The notes under the pieces are model-generated. The model was not told the DNA's origin, did not search any database, and saw nothing but the letters and a program-made list of their open reading frames with translations. Shown here in pieces: positions 24,318 to 32,674 of a DNA stretch of 32,821 nucleotides. Positions within the stretch are counted from its first letter, which is position 1; each line of letters begins with the position of its first letter. The stretch lies in NCBI GenBank assembly GCA_041572755.1, contig JBFFRY010000027.1, forward strand, positions 1-32,821, read 5' to 3'. The DNA comes from JBFELU01 sp041572755 (GTDB lineage: Bacteria > Actinomycetota > Acidimicrobiia > Spongiisociales > UBA11373). The position numbers and the translations under genes are program-made.

Positions 24318-24385
24318 TAAGAACCACCGCTCCAGTTGGGCGACAATCCTTGGGAACGCGTTCACAAGCGCGAGGGAGGAGATAC

Positions 24386-26572
24386 ATGCAACCCAGACAC
24401 GGGCTCAGGGCCCTGGGAGCGCTGCTCGTGGCGTTCGCTCTGGTCATGGCCGCCTGTACCGACGATGACGCGGAAGACACGACAACAACCGCAGCCGCCG
24501 ATGACACAACGACCACGGCGGCACCACCCGAGACGACGATTCCTTCCGACACGGGTGGGGAGGAAGTCGCGGTGGAGATTCCGTTCCTCGCGCGATGGGA
24601 GGCATCTCCGCACAACGCTGCGGAGGACGAGGCCTTCGTCCACTGGAACGAGGACGACCCGCAGGTGGTCCCGGCCGCGTGCGCCAGGTGCCACAGCACT
24701 CCCGGCTACCTCGACTACATCGGGGCCGACGGGACTGCGGCCAACTCCACCGATGCCGATCATCCGGTGGGCACCACGATCGAGTGCGTTGCCTGCCACA
24801 ACGATGTGACGGTCGCCATGGACACCGTGCTCATGCCATCCGGCATCGAACTGACCGGGCTCGGCGACGAGTCGCGCTGCATGCAGTGCCATCAGGGTCG
24901 CCATTCCACGGTCAGCGTCAATGCCGCGATCGAAGAAGCCGGCGTCGACGACGACACGGTGAGCGAGGATCTCGGGTTCCTGAACATCCACTACTACGCC
25001 GCGGCCGCCAGCAAGTACGGCACCGAGGCAAAGGGTGGATACGAGTACGAGGGCAAGACCTACGACGCCTTCTTCCAGCACGTGGAGGGATACTCCACCT
25101 GCATCCAGTGCCACGACGTGCACACGCTCGAACTCAAGATCGACGAGTGCTCTGTGTGTCACACCGGGGTGGCGTCGGTGGAAGACCTCTACAACGTTCG
25201 GATGCCGGGCTCGTTGGTCGACTACGACGGCGACGGTGATCTCTCAGAAGGGATCTACTACGAGCTGGAAGGTGTGAGGGCTCTGCTCTTCGAGGCCATA
25301 CAGCGGTATGCCGCCGAGAACGTCGGAGCCGGGATCGTCTACGACTCCCACGCCTATCCGTACTTCTTCACCGACCTCAATGGTGACGGTGAAGCCGGCG
25401 AGGACGAGGCCAACTACGGAAACCAGTACGCCACCTGGACGCCGAGGCTGCTCAAGGCGGCCTACAACTACCAGGTGTCGTTGAAGGATCCGGGAGCCTT
25501 CGCCCACGGCGGCAAGTACCACATCCAGCTGATGAGCGACTCCATCGAAGACCTCAACAGTGTCCTGGCGGATCCGGTGGCCACGGAGGCCACACATCGG
25601 ATCGACCATGGTCACTTCGCGGGTTCCGAGGAGGCGTTCCGCCACTGGGACGAAGACGACCCAGCGGTGATCCCGGGAAGCTGTTCCCGGTGCCACTCGG
25701 CGGGCGGACTCCCGCTGTATGTCCAGGAGGGCGTGACCATTGCACAGCCGCCGGCCAACGGCTTCCTGTGCTCGACGTGCCACGCCAACGTCGGCGAGAC
25801 GTGGGACCGCTACGAGGTGGCTTCGGTCACCTTCCCCAGCGGCAACACCGTCGACAGCGGTGACAACAGCGCCAACCTGTGCATGACCTGTCACCAGGGC
25901 CGAGAGTCTTCGGCGAGCGTCGATCGGCTGATTGCCGACATCGGCGACGACGAGACGAGCGAGGCTCTGCGGTTCCTCAACGTCCACTACTTCCCGGCCG
26001 GTGCCACCTTGTTCGGCACCGAGGCGGCGGGTGGATACGAGTACGCCGGACAGAGCTACGTCGGACGGAGAGCTCACGTTGAGGCCTACGACACCTGCAC
26101 CGAGTGTCACGGTGCGCACAGTCTGCAGGTCAAGGTCGAGGAGTGCGGCGTGTGCCATGTCGGCGTGGAGACCAAAGAGGATCTCCTCAGCATCCGGATG
26201 GACGCCACCGACTACGACGGCGACGGGGCGGACGAAGGCATCTACGGCGAGATCGACACGATGCGGGGAACGTTGATCGCAGCGATGCAGGCCTACGCCA
26301 ACGCGCAGGGCCTCGACGCCATCGTCTACGACTCACACGCCTACCCGTACTTCTTCATCGACCTGAATGCCGATGGAGTGCCCACGCCCGACGAGGCGAA
26401 TTACGGCAACCGGTATGTGACGTGGACCCCGAAGCTCCTGCGGGCGGCGTACAACTACCAGTACGCCACGAAGGACCCGGGTGGCTTCGCCCACAATCCG
26501 AAGTACGTCATTCAGCTGCTCTACGACGCCCTGGCATCGTTCAATGCAGCGGATGGCCTGACCCGGCCGTAG
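24386..26572 (+). CDS. Deca-heme c-type cytochrome lipoprotein with internal duplication
   Basis: 728 residues from the ATG at 24386 (GGAGGAG upstream). The lipobox LVMAAC places the lipidated cysteine at residue 24, followed by a Thr-rich linker. CxxCH sites start at 99, 134, 165, 239 and 255, then again at 433, 462, 499, 571 and 587, so the protein is two penta-heme units about 330 residues apart. Each unit ends with YDSHAYPYFF and an ANYGN.Y.TWTP.LL.AAYNYQ block. Each also carries two EF-hand-like acidic loops (DYDGDGDLSEG at about 279 and DLNGDGEAGEDE at 330; DYDGDGADEG at 609 and DLNADGVPTPDE at 659). Surface location and heme number suggest extracellular electron transfer or a reductase; the family was not recognised. 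Confidence 0.88.
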   Translation: MQPRHGLRALGALLVAFALVMAACTDDDAEDTTTTAAADDTTTTAAPPETTIPSDTGGEEVAVEIPFLARWEASPHNAAEDEAFVHWNEDDPQVVPAACARCHSTPGYLDYIGADGTAANSTDADHPVGTTIECVACHNDVTVAMDTVLMPSGIELTGLGDESRCMQCHQGRHSTVSVNAAIEEAGVDDDTVSEDLGFLNIHYYAAAASKYGTEAKGGYEYEGKTYDAFFQHVEGYSTCIQCHDVHTLELKIDECSVCHTGVASVEDLYNVRMPGSLVDYDGDGDLSEGIYYELEGVRALLFEAIQRYAAENVGAGIVYDSHAYPYFFTDLNGDGEAGEDEANYGNQYATWTPRLLKAAYNYQVSLKDPGAFAHGGKYHIQLMSDSIEDLNSVLADPVATEATHRIDHGHFAGSEEAFRHWDEDDPAVIPGSCSRCHSAGGLPLYVQEGVTIAQPPANGFLCSTCHANVGETWDRYEVASVTFPSGNTVDSGDNSANLCMTCHQGRESSASVDRLIADIGDDETSEALRFLNVHYFPAGATLFGTEAAGGYEYAGQSYVGRRAHVEAYDTCTECHGAHSLQVKVEECGVCHVGVETKEDLLSIRMDATDYDGDGADEGIYGEIDTMRGTLIAAMQAYANAQGLDAIVYDSHAYPYFFIDLNADGVPTPDEANYGNRYVTWTPKLLRAAYNYQYATKDPGGFAHNPKYVIQLLYDALASFNAADGLTRP
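24590..25563 (+). repeat. Penta-heme repeat unit 1 of the deca-heme gene
   Basis: Encodes the first five-heme unit, beginning near the HWNEDDP segment and ending after KYHIQLM. It aligns with unit 2 at an offset of about 1.0 kb. Confidence 0.75.
25592..26560 (+). repeat. Penta-heme repeat unit 2 of the deca-heme gene
   Basis: Encodes the second five-heme unit, beginning near HWDEDDP and ending after KYVIQLL. Heme order and the 16-residue gap between hemes 4 and 5 are the same as in unit 1. Confidence 0.75.
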
Positions 26573-26592
26573 TACACGAGCACGCGGCTAGA

Positions 26593-26622
26593 GAAGGGAC
26601 CGGGCTCCGGCCCGGTCCCTTC
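26593..26622 (+). terminator. Intrinsic-type terminator hairpin after the deca-heme gene
   Basis: A perfect 13-bp stem, GAAGGGACCGGGC (26593-26605) with GCCCGGTCCCTTC (26610-26622), closes on the tetraloop TCCG, a member of the very stable UNCG class. Only a short pyrimidine-rich tail (ATCTTCC) follows. It begins about 20 bp after the stop codon. Confidence 0.75.
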
Positions 26623-26646
26623 ATCTTCCGGGATCGAGCGGCCCCA

Positions 26647-26652
26647 TATACT
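26647..26652 (+). promoter_or_regulatory. Possible -10 element of the DMT transporter gene
   Basis: TATACT matches the sigma-70-type -10 consensus closely and lies 13 bp before the ATG at 26666. The transcript would therefore have a very short leader. No clear -35 element is seen. Confidence 0.35.
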
Positions 26653-26665
26653 CCGGACCCGCGAC

Positions 26666-27619
26666 ATGACCACTGCCCCGCTGCGCACCAGGCTCCGCTC
26701 GGCGTTCTGGCTCACCGCCGACGAGGAGGATGCCGTCCCCAGCCTCAGACCCCGGGCGGTGCTTCCGCTCCTCCTGCTGGTGGTGCTGGCACTCGGGGTC
26801 AACTGGCCGGTGATGGCGGTGGCACTGCGCTCCCTCTCGTCGTTGTGGACGGCCACGCTTCGTCTCATCACCGCTACCACCACGCTGTTCCTTCTGACCG
26901 CCGTGTCGGGGCGACTCGCCAGGCCCCGCCGCTCCGACTATCCGATCGTGCTGTCGGTGGCGGCCTTCCGGCTGGCGGCAGTGTTCATCCTCGTGTTGTC
27001 TGCCCTGGAGATCGTCCCGCCGGGACGCTCATCGATTCTGGTGTGGACCGCCAGTCTGTGGACCGTGCCGATCGCAGCGATCTTCATCGGCGAGCGGATG
27101 AGCCCCCTGCGGTGGGTGGGGCTCATCGTCGGCATCGCCGGCATCTTGATGGTGTTCGAGCCCACCCGCTTCGATTGGACCGACGGACGAACCCTGGCCG
27201 GGCACGCAATGCTCCTCGGCGCCGCCCTCTCTCAAGCGTCAGTCAGCGTGCATGTACGCCGCCACCGGTGGACCTCGACGCCACTCAACCTGCTCCCGTG
27301 GCAGTTGCTGACCGCCACCATCCCGATGCTGATCGTGACGCTGATCGTCGAGGGGCGTCCCACCGTGGACTGGTCACTGGGCCTGACCGCCAACCTGCTC
27401 TTCCAGGGGGCGGTCGTCAGCGGATTCGCCATCTGGGGTCAGCTCACCGTTCTCCGCAGCCACCCGGCGATCAGCACCAACATCGTGCTGATGGCGGTGC
27501 CCGTGATCGGCCTGATCTCTTCGGCGCTGTTCGTGGACGAGACCCTGACCGTCGGGGTTCTCACCGGATTGGTGCTCGTGCTGCTCGGGGTAATCCTCAG
27601 CCGACTGACCGAGCGCTGA
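26666..27619 (+). CDS. DMT superfamily transporter (EamA family)
   Basis: 317 residues with about ten membrane helices in two EamA halves. The first half includes LPLLLLVVLALGVNWPVMAVAL and an ending EIVPPGRSSILVWTASLWTV-type stretch with IFIGERMSPLRWVGLIVGIAGI, the usual GE..... GI.LI signature. The second half ends with NIVLMAVPVIGLISSALFVDE and VGVLTGLVLVLLGVIL. The family exports metabolites such as amino acids; the substrate cannot be told. It sits between heme-protein genes but is set apart by the upstream terminator and its own possible promoter, so a link to electron transfer is not implied. Confidence 0.85.
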   Translation: MTTAPLRTRLRSAFWLTADEEDAVPSLRPRAVLPLLLLVVLALGVNWPVMAVALRSLSSLWTATLRLITATTTLFLLTAVSGRLARPRRSDYPIVLSVAAFRLAAVFILVLSALEIVPPGRSSILVWTASLWTVPIAAIFIGERMSPLRWVGLIVGIAGILMVFEPTRFDWTDGRTLAGHAMLLGAALSQASVSVHVRRHRWTSTPLNLLPWQLLTATIPMLIVTLIVEGRPTVDWSLGLTANLLFQGAVVSGFAIWGQLTVLRSHPAISTNIVLMAVPVIGLISSALFVDETLTVGVLTGLVLVLLGVILSRLTER

Positions 27620-27689
27620 GCCTGCTTCGGTCGCCGAATCATGGTGTAGGGTGCACCGGACGCGCGGCATACGGGAGGAGTAGGAGAGG

Positions 27690-28166
27690 GTGACTGAGAA
27701 GGTCAGCAGGCGCAAGTTTCTCTCACGAGCCACCGCCGGCCTGGCGGCCGGGATCGCCGCCGTTTGGGCCGTGCCGGCCGTTTCCTATGTGCTGAGTCCC
27801 GCCCGCAAACGCCAGGGCGATGCCGAGTGGATTCCCCTCGGCTCCGCCGACAAGATCGAACCCGGGACGCCCTCGCTCTTCAAGGCCCGCATCACCCGCA
27901 CCAACGCGTGGGTGACATCGGAGGAGGAAGTGGCCGTCTACGTCTTCACCGAGGACGGCCGGGACTTCGTGGGGCTCTCCAACGTCTGCACTCACCTCGG
28001 CTGCCGGGTCCGCTGGGTCGGTGAGCAGCAGGCCTACTTCTGCCCGTGCCACACCGCTTCCTTCAATGCCGACGGGTCAGTCGCCTCGGGTCCGCCGCCC
28101 CGAGCCCTCGACACCTTCGAGCTCAAGGTCGAGGACGGCCAGGTTCTCGTGAAGCTGGAGGCCTGA
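27690..28166 (+). CDS. Rieske iron-sulfur protein of a cytochrome b6-type complex
   Basis: 158 residues from a GTG with GGAG upstream. The N-terminus has a twin-arginine-type signal (SRRKFLSRATAG) and an uncleaved-looking helix (LAAGIAAVWAVPAVSYVL). The 2Fe-2S cluster ligands are Cys100 and His102 (CTHLGC) and Cys118 and His121 (CPCH), with Cys105 and Cys120 for the disulfide. The second box reads CPCHTASF instead of the usual CPCHGS, which may lower the redox potential (inference). It is followed 1 bp later by cytochrome b. It takes electrons from menaquinol and passes them to c-type heme. Confidence 0.92.
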   Translation: MTEKVSRRKFLSRATAGLAAGIAAVWAVPAVSYVLSPARKRQGDAEWIPLGSADKIEPGTPSLFKARITRTNAWVTSEEEVAVYVFTEDGRDFVGLSNVCTHLGCRVRWVGEQQAYFCPCHTASFNADGSVASGPPPRALDTFELKVEDGQVLVKLEA

Positions 28167-28167
28167 C

Positions 28168-28827
28168 ATGGGCGACCGTCTCGGCACCTGGATGGAGGAG
28201 CGGACCGGCTGGCAGGGTGTCCGGGACACCGTGTTCCTTCGCAACATCCCCAAGGTCAACTGGCTGTATACCTTGGGGAGCGCCACGCTCATCGTCCTCG
28301 TGAACCAGTTCGTCACCGGGATCCTGTTGACGATCTACTACGTCCCCGCCCCGCAGGATGCCTACGACACCGTCCAGTTCATCACCCACGATCTGGCGGG
28401 AGGGTGGCTGATCCGGGGCCTGCACACCTGGGGCGCGACCGCCATGGTCGCCCTGGTATTCCTGCACATGCTTCGCGTCATCTACCACGGGTCCTACAAG
28501 TACCCTCGGGAGGTCACCTGGCTCACCGGCGTGGGCCTTCTCGTCGTGACGCTCGCCTTCGGGTTCACGGGCTACCTGCTTCCCTGGGACCAGAAGGCGT
28601 ACTGGGCGACCGTGGTCGGCACGCGGATGCTCGAGGTCACACCGGTCATCGGGGACTGGCTCCTGAGAGCGGCTCGCGGTGGCGATGACCTCTCGGCAGT
28701 GACCCTTTCGCGCTTCTTCGGCATTCACGTCTGGGTGCTCCCGGCGATCCTCCTGATCCTCACGGGAATCCATCTCTACCTGGTCGTGCGCATTGGAATC
28801 TCGGCGCCACCGAAGAGGGACGAATAG
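28168..28827 (+). CDS. Cytochrome b, N-terminal (b6-type) subunit
   Basis: 219 residues with four membrane helices. The heme b ligands are His86/His100 (H-x13-H) and His187/His202 (H-x14-H), numbering that coincides with chloroplast cytochrome b6. The 14-residue spacing in the last pair is the b6/Firmicutes type rather than the mitochondrial type. Visible anchors are GLHTWGATAMVALVFLHML, the GFTGYLLPWDQKAYWATVVGT stretch and HVWVLPAILLILTGIHLYLV. The split b6/subunit IV layout differs from the single-chain cytochrome b of most actinobacterial bcc complexes. It lies between the Rieske gene and the fused subunit IV, 3 bp from the latter. Confidence 0.93.
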   Translation: MGDRLGTWMEERTGWQGVRDTVFLRNIPKVNWLYTLGSATLIVLVNQFVTGILLTIYYVPAPQDAYDTVQFITHDLAGGWLIRGLHTWGATAMVALVFLHMLRVIYHGSYKYPREVTWLTGVGLLVVTLAFGFTGYLLPWDQKAYWATVVGTRMLEVTPVIGDWLLRAARGGDDLSAVTLSRFFGIHVWVLPAILLILTGIHLYLVVRIGISAPPKRDE

Positions 28828-28830
28828 ACC

Positions 28831-30915
28831 ATGCGGGAAGACGACAAGCAGCAGTATCTCGAGGACTACGCCGAGTCGAAGAAGCGGGGCATCCCCTTCT
28901 GGCCAGATGCCCTGTTCAAAGACGCCTTGGTCGGCCTCCTCACTCTCATCGTCATCGTCGGCCTGTCGGCGATCGTCGGAGCGGAGCTCGGAGACCGGGC
29001 CGACCCCTCCGACGACGGCTTCACCCCGCGCCCCGAGTGGTACTTCCTCTACCTCTTCCAGCTCCTGAAGTACTTCCCCGGAAGCCTGGAGTGGGTTGGG
29101 GTCATCCTGTTCCCGGCGGTGGCCCTCATTCTGCTGATTGCCCTCCCGTGGCTCGATCGCTCGCCGCGTCGCCACATTCTCTCCCGCCCCTGGGTCCTGG
29201 CGTCGGCGTTGGCGATCGTCGTCTTCATGACGACGCTGACCATCCTCGCCGTCCTCGAGAAGCCACCACCCCAGGACATGGTGCTGGGCGACCCGGTCGC
29301 CGCTCTCTACACCGAGAACTGCTCGGGATGCCACGGCGCCTCGATCGCGGTGCCGGCCGGCATCGATCTCACCGCCGTGATCGCCCAAGGCAGTCACGAG
29401 TCCATGCCGGCGTGGAGCGCCGACCTGTCGGTTGATGAGATCGACGCGCTCGCCGGCTTCATCTTGTCACCGAACGGCGCCCAAGTCTTCCAGAGCTCCT
29501 GCGCGGACTGCCATGCAGCCGCCGATCTGGCCGAGGGCGATCCACTCCAGCTGCGCAGCGTCCTGACCGAGGCCGAGGACTTCGAACCCCACGCCGGTCT
29601 CGAGATCGACCTGCCCGGTGCGGCGGGGACCACGGCTCTCCTGAACTTCCTGATCGCCCCCGACGGGGAACGGCTGTTCACGCTCAATTGTTCGACCTGT
29701 CATGGCCTCGCCCCGGCCTTCGACGGAACTCAGGAGGAGTTGCGGGAGATCATCGAGACCGGCGGCGGCCACGAATCCATGCCCGCCATGGCCGGAGTCC
29801 TCTCCGGTGAGCAGATCGACTCGCTCGTCGCCTACGTCACGGATCCAGGGGGCCACCCGCAAACTGCGGAGCTGTTCCAACAGAACTGCACGGTGTGTCA
29901 CGGCACGCAGATACCGAGTTCCGAGACCCCCGACGCGGCCCTTGCCGCTATCACGATGGGGGGTTCACACGAAACGATGCCGGTGTGGGGCGACATCCTC
30001 ACCGAGGAGCAACTCGATGCACTCACTCTCTATGCATTCGAGGCGGCGGCGGGATCGCCCCTGATCCTGGGCGAAGAGCTCTTCGCGGCCAACTGTGCGG
30101 CGTGTCACGGTGACTTCGGCGAGGGCGGGCCCAATCCCGCCAACCCGACCCAGACGCTGGCGCCCATCAGCACCGCCGAATATCTGGCCACTCGTGACGA
30201 CTTCACGATTCGGGCGATCATCAACCAGGGTCAGCCCAACCAGGGCATGTCCCCCTTCGGCCTGTCCTTTGGAGGCCCTCTCGACACCGAGGAGGTCGAC
30301 GCCCTCGTCACCTTCATCCGGGCGTGGCAGGCTGATCCTCCGGTCGAGCTGCCACCCCAGTTCGAGCAGGCTCCGCTCCTCGGAAGTCCTGATCAGGTCT
30401 ATGCCCAGTTCTGTGCCCAATGCCACGGCGATAACGGCGAAGGGGGCCTCGGTCCCGCCTTCCAGACCGCCGAGTTCCATGCGACCCGCAGCGACGATCA
30501 GCTCTTCCGGGTCATCGATGCAGGCCACGGTGCGACGGCCATGATCGCCTGGGGAGAAATCCTCACCAACGATCAGATCGAGGACCTGGTCGGGCTGATT
30601 CGCACCTTCGAGGAGGGGCAGGGAGAGGCGACGACCGAAGTCTCATTTGCGGACGATGTCCTGCCGATCTTCGAGGCGAGATGCGTGGTGTGCCACGGCG
30701 CTTCCGGAGGATGGGCCGCCGACAGCTACACCTCCGTCATGGGGACGGGCAACAACGCCCCGGTGGTGATCCCCGGAGATCCAGAAGGAAGCAACTTGGG
30801 ACAGTGGCTGCTGGGAACCCATCCCAACGGATTCATGCCCCCCGCCGGTTCGCTGCCCGGTGACGAGTTGAAGACGATCCTCGACTGGATCGCCGCCGGA
30901 GCGTTCGACAACTAG
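28831..30915 (+). CDS. Cytochrome b subunit IV fused to a hepta-heme cytochrome c region
   Basis: 694 residues. The first 145 or so are subunit IV with three helices and the Qo-site motif PEWY at 68-71 (RPEWYFLYLFQLLKYFPG). The remaining 550 residues face outside and carry seven CxxCH sites at 164, 224, 287, 353, 422, 528 and 618. The first four domains are short (about 60-70 residues), with HESMPAW/HETMPVW-type segments. Hemes 5 and 6 lie in longer cytochrome domains (CHGDFGEGG, CHGDNGEGG). The last is the CHGASGGW...IPGDPEGSNL...LDWIAAGAF type. It replaces a separate cytochrome c1/f, with six extra hemes. A long-range wire from quinol to an outer acceptor is inferred. Confidence 0.93.
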   Translation: MREDDKQQYLEDYAESKKRGIPFWPDALFKDALVGLLTLIVIVGLSAIVGAELGDRADPSDDGFTPRPEWYFLYLFQLLKYFPGSLEWVGVILFPAVALILLIALPWLDRSPRRHILSRPWVLASALAIVVFMTTLTILAVLEKPPPQDMVLGDPVAALYTENCSGCHGASIAVPAGIDLTAVIAQGSHESMPAWSADLSVDEIDALAGFILSPNGAQVFQSSCADCHAAADLAEGDPLQLRSVLTEAEDFEPHAGLEIDLPGAAGTTALLNFLIAPDGERLFTLNCSTCHGLAPAFDGTQEELREIIETGGGHESMPAMAGVLSGEQIDSLVAYVTDPGGHPQTAELFQQNCTVCHGTQIPSSETPDAALAAITMGGSHETMPVWGDILTEEQLDALTLYAFEAAAGSPLILGEELFAANCAACHGDFGEGGPNPANPTQTLAPISTAEYLATRDDFTIRAIINQGQPNQGMSPFGLSFGGPLDTEEVDALVTFIRAWQADPPVELPPQFEQAPLLGSPDQVYAQFCAQCHGDNGEGGLGPAFQTAEFHATRSDDQLFRVIDAGHGATAMIAWGEILTNDQIEDLVGLIRTFEEGQGEATTEVSFADDVLPIFEARCVVCHGASGGWAADSYTSVMGTGNNAPVVIPGDPEGSNLGQWLLGTHPNGFMPPAGSLPGDELKTILDWIAAGAFDN

Positions 30916-30929
30916 GTGGGAGAGAATCG

Positions 30930-30959
30930 GAGGGGGCGGTCTGAGAAGGCCGCCCCCTC
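30930..30959. terminator. Bidirectional terminator hairpin between convergent cytochrome genes
   Basis: A perfect 10-bp stem, GAGGGGGCGG (30930-30939) with CCGCCCCCTC (30950-30959), encloses a 10-base loop. It lies between the stop of the fused subunit IV gene and the stop of the NapC/NirT-type gene on the other strand, so it can serve both. No T-run is present. Confidence 0.65.
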
Positions 30960-30980
30960 AGCGCGCCCACGCCTCGTTCC

Positions 30981-32567
30981 CTAGTAGCCCGAAGCAGGGG
31001 TGTGGCACTGGGTGCACTGGATGGTCTTCCACACCTCGCCGATCGACACCGGGTGGACGAACTCGAGCCCGTTGATGTTCTGGGTGAGGTCCTCCACGTC
31101 GTCCGAGGGGCCCTGGGCGACCACGTCGTGACAGGTTTCACAGGTCGCCGAGATCTCCAGTCCGTCGGCCGTCTCCAAGTCGGAGAAGTGGCAGCGGAAG
31201 CACCCTTGGTTCACGAAGTGGCTGAGGTGGTTCTCACGATCCCGATAGTCGGTTTCCATCTCCGGGAAGAAGTTGAGGTTGTAGATGTTGAGGAGCTCGT
31301 CGGCGGCGGCTTCGATGTCGGCGCTTCGGGTGCCGGCAACGTCGGGATACTCGCGGTTGTAGAAGTCCCAGAGGCCGGCGGTGATCGCTGCGTTGGCTTC
31401 CTCGGTGGTCCGGTAGTCGGCGTTGAGCAATTCGAGCCCGACCCTCCGGATGAAGGGCAGGTCCTTGGCGATGTTCCCTTTGGAGATCTCGAGGTTCATG
31501 GCCACCGCCGGGGGCTGGAACACATGACTGGGCCGGTTGTGGCAATCCATGCAGTCGAACGTGCGGATCTCGTACCCGGCCTCTTCGAGAGCCTCATCTC
31601 CCTGGGGGAGGTCCACATCCGGATCCGTATAGAGCGCCACGACCTCGCCGTCGGGGTTCGACACCCGGACCCAGGGGATCTCGGATCGCTTCAAATCAGT
31701 GGCGATGTACTCGGTGATCTGCTCGCTGAGCATGTGCCAGTGGATGCCTTCGAGAGCGCCGGTGGCGGGATTGCCCCCGCCGACCTTGAGGCGGAGCGTG
31801 ACCGTCCACGGCGAGTTGAGTTCGTCGGTGCGGTAGTAGTGCCTGGTCACCAGCTTGTCCCCGAAGAACTGCTGAGGCCAATGGCACTCCTCGCAGGTCT
31901 CCTGGGCCGGTCGCAGGTTCTCAACCGGGGTCTCGATCGGTCGGTCGTAGGTGTTGAAGACGGTGTGCCACACCTGGCGGATCCCGTCGATCTTCGCCCG
32001 CACCCAGAACGACCCGCCCGGCCCGATGTGACACTCCGCACAGGGAACCCTCGCGTGAGGGGAGTTGGCGTACGTCACGTTCTGGGGCCCCATCACCTCG
32101 TGGCAGGTCTCCCCACAGAACGCCACCGTGTCGGTGGCCTCGAAGGCCTTGAACCCCGAGTAGGCCAGAACGCCCACCAGGAGAACGGTGACACCGAGGA
32201 AGAGCCACAGCGTTCGCATGAAGCGGGGGTCGGAAGGAGTGACCCGGAGCAGGAACCTGACCTTCTCACCACGTTGCCGAGCCCGGCGCCGCTGCCCCTG
32301 AAGCGAAACGAGGAAGACGATGACGCCCAGCGAGATGAACAAGGGCAGCACGATGAAGGTAACCAGGGACCGATAGGGGTTCTCTCGCCCCGTGGTGAAG
32401 TCGATGGCAACCAGAACCACGAACGCAAACGCCCCGGCGGCCACGATGGCGGCACCAATCGCTGCCAGAGGGCGGCGGAACGGAGACCTGATCTCGGCTG
32501 GCTGCAGGTCGTCGGGCTGCGCGGGTGGCCGGCCTGACTCCGACACATCGTCCCGGCGGTCGCTCAA
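30981..32567 (-). CDS. NapC/NirT-type membrane hepta-heme cytochrome c
   Basis: 528 residues from a TTG at 32567, chosen because AGGAGG (CCTCCT at 32576-32581) lies 8 bases before it; the ATG at 32636 has no such support. Three hydrophobic helices (AAIGAAIVAAGAFAFVVLVAI; FIVLPLFISLGVIVFLVSL; LWLFLGVTVLLVGVLAYSGF) precede the heme part. The first site is CGETCH at 151, a C-x3-CH form found in a NapC/NirT subgroup. Then come CAECH 176, CEECH 225, CMDCH 339, CFRCH 456, CETCH 476 and CTQCH 518. The SPHARVPCAECHIGPGGSF stretch is diagnostic for NapC/NirT. These proteins oxidise menaquinol and feed periplasmic or surface reductases. The extra helices and extra C-terminal hemes make it larger than NapC. 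Confidence 0.9.
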   Translation of the reverse strand: MSDRRDDVSESGRPPAQPDDLQPAEIRSPFRRPLAAIGAAIVAAGAFAFVVLVAIDFTTGRENPYRSLVTFIVLPLFISLGVIVFLVSLQGQRRRARQRGEKVRFLLRVTPSDPRFMRTLWLFLGVTVLLVGVLAYSGFKAFEATDTVAFCGETCHEVMGPQNVTYANSPHARVPCAECHIGPGGSFWVRAKIDGIRQVWHTVFNTYDRPIETPVENLRPAQETCEECHWPQQFFGDKLVTRHYYRTDELNSPWTVTLRLKVGGGNPATGALEGIHWHMLSEQITEYIATDLKRSEIPWVRVSNPDGEVVALYTDPDVDLPQGDEALEEAGYEIRTFDCMDCHNRPSHVFQPPAVAMNLEISKGNIAKDLPFIRRVGLELLNADYRTTEEANAAITAGLWDFYNREYPDVAGTRSADIEAAADELLNIYNLNFFPEMETDYRDRENHLSHFVNQGCFRCHFSDLETADGLEISATCETCHDVVAQGPSDDVEDLTQNINGLEFVHPVSIGEVWKTIQCTQCHTPASGY

Positions 32568-32643
32568 ATCCCTCACCTCCTGGTTCAGGATCAACGTATC
32601 CGGCTGACGGCGCTCATCGGTAGGGCCCACCGGCACTCTTTGG

Positions 32644-32657
32644 GGGCCTTCCGACCC
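32644..32657. promoter_or_regulatory. Weak DosR-like box upstream of the NapC/NirT-type gene
   Basis: GGGCCTTCCGACCC matches the DosR core at 10 of 14 positions and is close to the best acs-promoter site (GGGACTTTCGACCC). It is centred about 83 bp upstream of the TTG start, in a 107-bp gap between two co-directional genes. Confidence 0.35.
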
Positions 32658-32674
32658 CGGCCACTAGGGCCCTC

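Larger units (their letters stand above)
24036..24385. promoter_or_regulatory. 350-bp divergent control region between the NrfD module and the deca-heme gene
   Basis: No gene is supported here. The stretch holds one strong DosR-like palindrome near each end (described separately). A weaker copy, TTGACGACGGTCCG at 24282-24295, is centred 22 bp before the right-hand site, and GTGCCCGAAAACCC at 24267-24280 resembles the first box of the acs promoter. The deca-heme start is preceded by GAGGGAGGAG. Between 24125 and 24260 I see nothing distinct. Confidence 0.6.

Noticed and set aside
26104..27693. Long open frame covering the end of the deca-heme gene and the DMT gene
   Set aside because: Arg/Gly/Pro-rich shadow that crosses a strong terminator and two well-supported genes.
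32660..32673. Second DosR-like site near the NapC/NirT gene
   Set aside because: About 8 of 14 matches with 16-bp spacing, which is close to what GC-rich DNA gives by chance.
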